Below are positions 57,119 to 64,000 of a stretch of 64,000 nt of DNA, in pieces; the stretch's first letter is position 1, and every line of letters starts with the position of its first letter. The stretch covers positions 100,336,661 through 100,400,660 of the forward strand of contig CM035428.1 in assembly GCA_020310875.1 (NCBI GenBank), given 5' to 3'. This DNA comes from Ceratopteris richardii. Its lineage: Eukaryota > Streptophyta > Polypodiopsida > Polypodiales > Pteridaceae. Below the pieces are notes generated by a model, which worked only from the letters and a program-made list of their open reading frames with translations, ran no database searches and was not told the origin of the DNA. The translations under genes and the position numbers were made by a program.

Positions 57119-57835
57119 ATACTCCTCTTCTATTGAGCAAAAGGGTTCCATGATAATGGACTCTAGGTCCTCGTCACTTGAGTACTCTAGGTTCCATGAT
57201 AATGGACTCTAGGTCCTCCTTGGATTTCCCTCCAGGCAAAAGGGTTCCCTGTGAGTACGTGTATGGAAGAAAGGTTCTCCCATTCAGTAGTATTCGGTAC
57301 TTGAGACAGGGATGGTGCATCACCTTTTGGTTGTTGATTTTGCAAAAGTGCCTAGGCTCTCATTATCACTTGGATAGGTACAAATGATGGTTTAGACCTA
57401 TCTGAGGTGTGCACAATGCCTATCACATTTATGAGAGTCACTTTAGAGGCATCATTAGGGTTCTTAGGGCACTCTCTTATGACATTCTCTTTACCACATT
57501 CTGCACAAAAACCTTGAAAGTTGTAATATTGTGATTGTCCTACTATGGGAGCATGTGATCACTTCTTTATGTAATGATCTCCTTGGCACCTAAAACAAGG
57601 TCCTTTATGGCCCTGTGGTCTTAGCTGTCCCAACTGGGGCCGTCGGTTAAGGTTGGTGTACATTACATTAGCTTAGTCTGGTTCCAGTTGGGTTCGAGCG
57701 GTGGACTCTCATAATGGTATGTTTCCATGTGTTATGGTGAATCAGTGTAGTATGTAGGTGGACTATCTACATGGGTGGAATCGAAGTTGTTAGAGTTGGG
57801 GTCACTTTCAGTGATTAAGGGGGATGAAGTGAGCA
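57119..57835 (-). pseudogene. Ty3-D Gag C-terminal part fused to a scrap of protease-RT linker
   Basis: 57300-57835 carries the Gag knuckle region (minus strand GPCFRCQGDHYIK and a Cys-rich GKENVI block), like Ty3-A 17700-18125. 57119-57180 matches Ty3-A around 8650-8710. A 29-bp piece of it repeats at 57144-57172 and 57190-57218. Everything between these regions in an intact element is deleted. Confidence 0.7.
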
Positions 57836-57841
57836 TTGTCA

Positions 57842-58560
57842 ATATGGAAAGCAAACTAGAAATGTGCATAGAATGCACATTGACTCTTCAATTCAGCCTT
57901 TAGATCTTGTTCATATAGATGTGTGTGGTCCTATGTCGACTAGGTCCTTAGGTGGTTCTCTTTACTTTGTCACTTTCATAGATGATGCTATTAGAAAAGT
58001 TTGGGTATATCCTATAAAATCAAAGATGAGGTATTCCCTACTTTCAAAAAATGGCTTGCTTTAGTTGAGACTGAAAAAGGAATTAAGCTTAAGGCTTTAC
58101 GTTCAGATAACAGGGGTGAGTATACCTCACATGAATTCAGCCTTTTCTGTCAGTCTAGAGGGATTTGTAGAGAGTTTATAGCTCCTTATACCCTAGTATA
58201 GAATGGTGTAGCTGAGAGGATGAATAGAACTATTCAAGATAGAGTAGTCTCTATGTTGCATCATGCAAACCTCTCACAAGGTTTTTGGGCAGAAGCAGGA
58301 TTGACTGTAGTTCATGTGATTAACCTTTCACCTAGTACTGCCAAAGGTTTGAAAGTGGAACAAGAGTTATGGACAGGGAAGCCACCGTATTATGATCATC
58401 TTCAAGTTTTTGGGTGTGAAGCATATGTTCATATACCCAAGAATCTTAGACAAAAATTGGACCCTAAATTTTTCTTGTATATGGTCAAGAAGGACAATTT
58501 GGATATCGCTTATGGGATCTTGAAACATGGTCAGTGATCAGAAGTAGTGATGTCATTTTC
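57842..58560 (+). pseudogene. Copia-3 integrase, 5' truncated
   Basis: YGKQTRN, then DLVHIDVCGPMSTRSLGG, SDNRGEYTSHEF and NGVAERMNRTIQD. Frameshift near 58030, TAG at about 58199, and another shift near 58480. Confidence 0.85.
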
Positions 58561-60305
58561 AATGAGTCTAAGATGCATAAACAACCCATTAAGGAGGTTG
58601 AGGTGAGAAGAGTGGTGTTTGAGGATACTAGTCCTCCAGTTTGGATGCATAAAAATGTTGCACATAGGGATGTTCAAGACAATGTCCATTCAGATCAGTC
58701 TGCACATATTCCTATTCAGCAACCATTGAGACGTTCTGCATGTGTCTCACATCCACCTGATAGATATGTTCCAGGTCTAGATTTTCTTATGCTAACAGAT
58801 GCCGGTGAGCCTTCTTTCTACAAAGAGGCTATGCAGACAGAGGATGATGTCAAGTGGGAGCATGCCATGAAGAGTGAGTTGGATTCTATTAACACAAATG
58901 GTACTTGGGATTTAGTACCTTTGCCAAAGGGTAGGAAAGCTTTGCCATGTAAATGGGTATATAAGTTGAAATTCACATCAGATAGTGCTTCTCCAAAGTA
59001 TAAAGCACGACTTGTTGCAAAGGGTTTTAAGCAACAACATGGTGTTGATTTCGAGGAAATCTTCTCTCTAGTGGTCAAGATGACTACCATGCGCATGCTG
59101 CTTGGATTCATTGCAATGGGGGACTTAGAGTTAGTCCAATGGATGTGAAAACTGCTTTCTTGCATGGAGATCTTACAGATGAGATCTATATGGAACAACC
59201 AGAGGGTTATGTAGTTCCTAGCAAGGAAAGTATAGTTTGTAAGCTTAAGAAGAGCTTGTATGGACTTAAACAGTCTACTAGACAATGGTACCAAAAGTTT
59301 GATGCTTTTATGAAGTCTCAAGGCTATTCTCGAAGCAATGAGGATCATTGTCTCTACACAAAGAGATGCTCATATGGTAGCTTGATATGCTTGATAGTTT
59401 ATGTCGATGATATGCTGATTGCTAGGAAGTCCTCTTATGATTTGTCAATTCTCAAAAAGAAGTTGAGTCAGACATTTGATATGAAGGATTTGGGGGATGC
59501 CCAACATATTCTTGGCATGCGCATTACTCGTGATAGGAGCAAAAGATGCATATACTTGTCTCAAAATGAGTACATATCCAAAGTACTTCACAGGTTCAAT
59601 ATGCAGGGTGGAAAGGCATTGAGTACACCTTTACCCACATATGTGAAATTGAGCAAGGATGATTGCCCCAAATCAGATGAGGAAAAGGAATTCATGAACA
59701 AAATTCCCTATCAGTCTGCTATTGGTAGTCTCATGTATGCTATGGTAGCTACGAGACCAGACATTGCATTTGCATTGGGAGTTGTGAGCAGATATATGTC
59801 TAATCCTAGCAAGAAACATTGGGAAGCGATCAAGATGATTTTAAGATATCTGAGTGGCACTAAAGATAAGTGTCTATGCTTAGGTAGAGGGAAAGCATCC
59901 ATTATTGGTTACACACATTCTGACTATGCTGGTTGTGTAGACAATCATAAGTCTACATCGGGGTACATTTTTCATTTTGCTGGAGGTGCTATCTCTTGGA
60001 GATCTTGTCTTCAAGAATGTACAGTTGTTTCCACCACACAAGCAGAGTATGTTGCAGCAAGTGAGGCATGTAAGGAAGCATTGTGGCTTTATCGTCTTGC
60101 TTGTGATATGGGTTTACCTCAGCATGTACCTCGTTTGCTCAGTGATAGTCAGAGTGCCATTGCTTTGGCTAAGAATCTGGTCTATCATGCAAAGACCAAG
60201 CACATTGAGGTGAGGTATCACTTCATTAGAGATTGCTTAACCACTGAGCAAATTATTCTTGAGAAGGTTCACACTCGAGATAATGCTACATATGCTTTGA
60301 CTTAA
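58534..60305 (+). pseudogene. Copia-3 reverse transcriptase and RNase H
   Basis: [27 protein letters not shown], then a frameshift near 59140, [25 protein letters not shown] and YVDDMLIA. RNase H: HSDYAGCVDNHKSTSGY, TTQAEYVAASEA, DSQSAIALAKN. The 388-codon second half is intact, from 59139 to the natural stop. Confidence 0.88.
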
Positions 60306-60505
60306 GCTCTACCATAGGATAGCTTTCGACATTGTTGTCACTTGATGGGAGTTACTTGATTCATGATCTTACACAGTCACTTGTATAATATGTAACATGC
60401 CCATCAGGTGGGAGGTATAGTTTGTATACTTACACTCAGGTATTTTTTATCATTCTTTATTTTTCTCTCATAGTTACTTTGGCATATTGGCCTTTAGTTG
60501 GAGAT

Positions 60506-60802
60506 TGTTACCGTTAGTGTCCATGTGAAAGGCCAAATGGCCACTGGACACTTCTTTGTATATGTTATTTAATAAAACATATAGTGGCCTGGTCAATCAC
60601 AGACTGTAAGTTCGACCGCATCTGTAAGACCTAAGAAGTATGTCTTCGTGCTCCCTGTGTACTGTGTTTTCTATGTATTCTCGAGTCTCTGTGCGGAGTA
60701 CAGTGTGCGGCCTTAAGAGCTCGGTTTTCTACTCAGAGGATATCATCGTGGAGTGCACGAGAAGGAGAGTGCAGTGTGGTGCATCGCCATCGAAACACTT
60801 CA
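60506..60802 (+). repeat. 3' LTR of Copia-3
   Basis: 297 bp, TGTTACCG to ACTTCA. It is preceded by a purine-rich TTGGAGAT, a weak polypurine tract. The end is fixed by the resumption of Ty3-D Gag sequence. Confidence 0.75.
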
Positions 60803-62109
60803 GTGTTTCCTGGGGGGTCTGTTTGAAACTGTGGATTAATGGGGAGGTATTGTGTCTGATTTCACTTTTAGAGAATTCAGTGATGAATGACTCTAACAAC
60901 TGATGAATGTCCCTAAATTGCCTTTTCTGTAAAGGTTGAAACCATCTTAAGGTTGTGTTCTTCAGAGTGAGTCCAAATGCATTGTATTGCATGAACATAT
61001 CTTCCACTTGCTCCACTCACAACACTTGCTTAAACTCGGCAACGTGGTCATAGGGATCTCCTATCCCATCAAAGTAATTTTTTATCGACTTTACTAATTG
61101 GGTAGGTCTCAACATTCTCGGGTGTTCTCGGGGTCTAGGTAGAGGAAAGTCATCTCTACCACTTTGTTGTCTTGGTTCGCTCGGTCTCTCCATTCTATCC
61201 ATTTCCATGGTTGATCTATCTCTCCCTATGGTGTGAGAAAAACTCACTTCTGGCTTCTCCTTGTTTTCTCTCTTTGGGAACCATGAGCCGTAGATGTTCT
61301 GGCTCCTTGATGGCTAACAATCACATTTCCTTGTGATGGGGGAAACAACAATTTGCCCCTCCAGGTATAAGCATGTCTTCTGTGGTCGGACACCATAAAC
61401 ACTCGTTCTGATATGTTGTGAAAGTACACTACTTTTCCAGGCATATCAGGGTCCTTGAATTCGTAAATTGTGATTGATCCTATTTCACTTGGCTATTCTA
61501 TCCTATACCTCCAAAATGCTTCGTCAGTGTCCTTATTAAGAAATAACTCAATACTTTTGTTATCTTGAGCGATCCATTCTGGGTTCAACATCCTTGTCAA
61601 CACCGATTTTCCTCTAGGTGTCCTAGGTTCGTCTCCTATTATCCTTTGGCTCCTACTTCCGTTTTGAGAATGACTACTCCGACTTCATTAGTGTAGTTAG
61701 GATTATTAGTAATGATGTACATTGTTCCTTCCTTTTCTAAGTATGCATCTCTCTCAAACTTAACCACCTGATGTTCCAATCCAATGGGTTGGTCAAGTTT
61801 TTGTAATTGAACAACTGACCTTCTCAAACCATCCTCATAGATGCAAGCACCTAAGTGGTTGGTTTGGACATATTCTAACTAGGTCCTGTGGGGTCCTTTG
61901 GTTCTTTCTAAATAGGCTACACTTAAACCTCCTTTTGGTCTCTCTATGTTATAAGCCATTTCAAACTCACTTGTCTCATAGCTCAAATCCTATGGGTGAC
62001 TATTTAGTTGTTGAGCCCACAAATGTGTTGTGGTTCTCACACTTGCTTTTGATGACCTAAGGCTTCATTGTTCTGCCTTTCGTGTGTGCTTTCCTAATCT
62101 GAGGTTCAT
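60803..62109 (-). pseudogene. Ty3-D Gag N-terminal region and core
   Basis: Starts MNLRLGKHTRK. RRSVVQLQKLDQPIGLEHQ and KFERDAYLEKEGTMYI, PREHPRMLRPTQLVKS, DPYDHVAEFKQVL, FGLTLKNTTLRWFQPL and LIHSFKQTPQETL follow Ty3-A closely. Stops and shifts throughout. It lacks the 22-bp duplication present in Ty3-A. Confidence 0.82.
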
Positions 62110-62639
62110 GAATTTACTCCCCTTTGATGCCCAAGGTCAGTTATCATCACTTATATTCCTTTGTTCTCAATCCCTTGGTTAGTTTTGTGCCTTTTATCCT
62201 CTTGTCTTGTCCAACTGTATACATATGAAATTGTCTTTTCTTTGTATGTTTAAGTTTTCACACGTCTGATTTAATTCTTTTCCTTTAGATTTCCTTCGTC
62301 GCCATGTCTTACATTTCACTTGAACTTGAATGCTTAATGTTTCTTGTACTTAAATCGTTCCTATCGCAACTCTAATTCAATCAACAATGCTACTCGCACT
62401 TAGCTTGTACTATCAATTGAATGAGGGGGTTGAGAGTTCTTCCAACCTCAAGTCCGATGCTTTGTTGGTTTCTCTTTTGCCCAAGAAGATACACTTCCCA
62501 AGATTGGTCTCGAATGCTCTAAATAGCCTATAAAAAACCAAAATTAGATAGATTTTTGTTGGGTAATGAACTTGGTTCTTCTTTAAACATGTACTAAGGC
62601 CCTCATTACACACACTTGGCTTGCAAAATCTCTCAAAAT
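62110..62639 (-). other. Ty3-D leader, gag-proximal part
   Basis: Non-coding. Short similarity to the Ty3-A leader in the TTGAACTTGAATG region. No repeats. Confidence 0.55.
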
Positions 62640-62679
62640 AGGCCTATATATGCCAAAACTTGAAAAATGCATTCCAAAT

Positions 62680-63390
62680 GAACCGTCACGATGGTCTGAC
62701 ACAATCATGATGGTGGTGAACTGTCGTGATGTCCTACACAATCACAATGGCATAGTGTGGAAGTGTTGCGATGGTCTACAACTTACAACTATCGTGATGG
62801 TCTGAAACCGTCACGATGGTGTGCATAGAGTGCGATGCGATGGCCTAGCAACTTCGCAATGGTGAAATTTTCAATGAACCGTCGCAATGGTGCATCCAAA
62901 CCATGATGGCCTGAGGTAGTCGTGATGGCATGAACCAATCACGATGGCATGATCTTAGATGAATCGTTGCAATGATATATGCCCTTTGGGATGCTCTAGT
63001 CGACGAGATCATCATGATGTTCTTCGATGGGTGCGCTACGATGGTCCAAGCATGATGGTGTCAAAGCATTGTGATGGCCTGAACCAATCATGATGGTGTG
63101 GGCCATGATGATTATCGTGATGGTCATCTTGATCATCGCAATGGTCGCAAGCCATCACGATGGCATGAATAGTCGCAATGGCTTGGTGGCATCGCGATGA
63201 CGTGAGCCAATCATGATAATGATGTCTAATCGCGATGATGATACACCATCACGATGGCTCACCAAAGTGCAATTTTTACAAATGCACCTATGGATTCCTA
63301 GAGGCGCAAGTATGCCCTACACCGTGCCTATAATGTAATCTCAAAAAAATGAATTTCTCATACCATCGTGATGGTCTGAGAGCTTCAGTA
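62680..63390 (-). repeat. Leader repeat array of Ty3-D: CCATCACGATGG-like units
   Basis: About 30 units of the type (C)ATCACGATGG, TCGTGATGG, TCGCAATGG and ATCGCGATGA, about 20-25 bases apart, often followed by TCTGA or CATGA. Many are near-palindromes (CCATCGTGATGG). Confined to the leader between gag and PBS. Confidence 0.88.
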
Positions 63391-63684
63391 GATATGACAG
63401 AGAGTTGAAATTCTTACCTTCTCAAAGTTGTCCTGTCGTGCTAGAGCACTTTCCTACATAAAAAACTCAAAAACACAAGCATACACACTTGCTCACAAGT
63501 TGAGGTGAGTAGAGGAATATGGTAAATTTTTGGGATGTAAGAAGATGATGCAGGGATGATGGAGGAGTTTAGAGAAGGGGAAAAACACTAAAAACAATGC
63601 AAAAACAACAACAAAACTAAAATTAATTACCTTTCAATGCCAATTCTCACTATACTCTTACCATCACACCTTCCTCCTAGAGCT

Positions 63685-63704
63685 CATCCCCGGCAATGGC
63701 GCCA
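63685..63704 (-). other. Primer-binding site of Ty3-D (Asp type)
   Basis: Minus strand TGGCGCCATTGCCGGGGATG, 18 of 20 like the Ty3-A site, seven bases from the LTR. Confidence 0.85.
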
Positions 63705-63711
63705 AATTTGG

Positions 63712-64000
63712 TGTTGTTCTAGACAAGGATAAGCACCAAATCAAGAAGCTCCACCTCCTTAATTCTCAATCCATGGTAGAGATAGGCTGATATGAAGATC
63801 GTGAACGAGTGAGGTGAGTGATGGTAAAGGTGAGAAGCATGCAAATGCACACACACATACACTAACACACACACATGCGGTAGAGACAACAAAGAAGCAA
63901 TGGAAGGTGAAGAATAAGCTCTATTACTCAAGAACACTCTTACAAGCTCTCACTCAAGCTACAATCTCTTACAAGCTAACCTCAAAAATGAGCTCTCTAG
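63712..64000 (-). repeat. 5' LTR of Ty3-D, cut by the window end
   Basis: The PBS-proximal 289 bp. CA-rich run, AAGAAGCAATGGA and TGAGCTCTCTAG blocks match the Ty3-A LTR. Confidence 0.8.

Larger units (their letters stand above)
57836..60802 (+). mobile_element. Copia-3: 5'-truncated copia fragment inside Ty3-D gag
   Basis: Plus strand, beginning abruptly in the pre-integrase region and running through integrase, RT and RNase H to a 3' LTR (60506-60802). LTR, PBS, gag and protease on the 5' side are missing. Ty3-D Gag resumes at 60803, but about 700 bp of it (Ty3-A equivalent 18125-18830) is absent at this place. Confidence 0.82.
56437..64000 (-). mobile_element. Ty3-D: Ty3/gypsy relic lacking pol, same family as Ty3-A, with Copia-3 inside
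   Basis: Minus strand: LTR (63712 to beyond the window), PBS, leader with repeat array, Gag (62109-60803 and 57835-57300), a scrap of the protease-RT linker, and ORF3 cut at 56437. All of RT, RNase H and integrase is absent. Copia-3 separates the two Gag pieces. Confidence 0.8.

Overview
The window looks like nuclear DNA of a land plant with a repeat-rich genome. Every coding stretch I can identify belongs to an LTR retrotransposon. I see no host gene, rRNA or tRNA gene. The evidence is plant-type Ty3/gypsy and Ty1/copia polyproteins, primer-binding sites matching plant tRNAs (initiator Met for copia, an Asp-type site for Ty3), nested insertions, AT/CA microsatellites and many nonsense-riddled copies. 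I cannot name the species.

Layout. (1) 1-21656, minus strand: a very large Ty3 element (Ty3-A), running off the left edge. It has a 5' LTR, PBS, leader, a gag-pol frame of about 3,100 codons and a second large gene (ORF3). A young, intact copia element (Copia-1, 9936-16744, 5-bp target duplication) sits inside its gag-pol gene. (2) 21657-22029: a hexanucleotide microsatellite at the junction of Ty3-A and the next element. (3) 22030-31877, minus: Ty3-B, of another family, internally deleted. Ty3-A sits in its ORF3. (4) 31878-35419, minus: probable leader and 5' LTR of an older Ty3 element (Ty3-G) into which Ty3-B inserted. (5) About 35490-39540, minus: decayed copia (Copia-2), missing its 3' end. 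(6) 39541-43868: mostly unannotatable, with a relic Ty3 gag at about 41066-42190 and an AT microsatellite. (7) 43869-56436, plus: Ty3-C, same family as Ty3-B, with LTR, PBS, repeat-array leader, gag-pol frame of about 2,990 codons with nine stops and one frameshift, and truncated ORF3. (8) 56437-64000, minus: Ty3-D, same family as Ty3-A, lacking pol, with a 5'-truncated copia fragment (Copia-3, plus, 57836-60802) in its gag.

The Ty3 elements share an unusual plan: several CCHC knuckles in Gag; a retropepsin before RT and a second retropepsin-like domain after integrase; a duplicated integrase N-terminal HHCC module; a C-terminal tail with repeated W-[VIL]-P-K motifs; and ORF3 downstream of pol. 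The most striking non-coding feature is the leader between PBS and gag. In Ty3-B and Ty3-C it holds dozens of short spaced repeats built from GTATCGTATCG and the palindrome GTATCGCGATAC. In Ty3-D it holds an analogous array of CCATCACGATGG-like units. Both repeat types share the self-complementary core ATCGCGAT.
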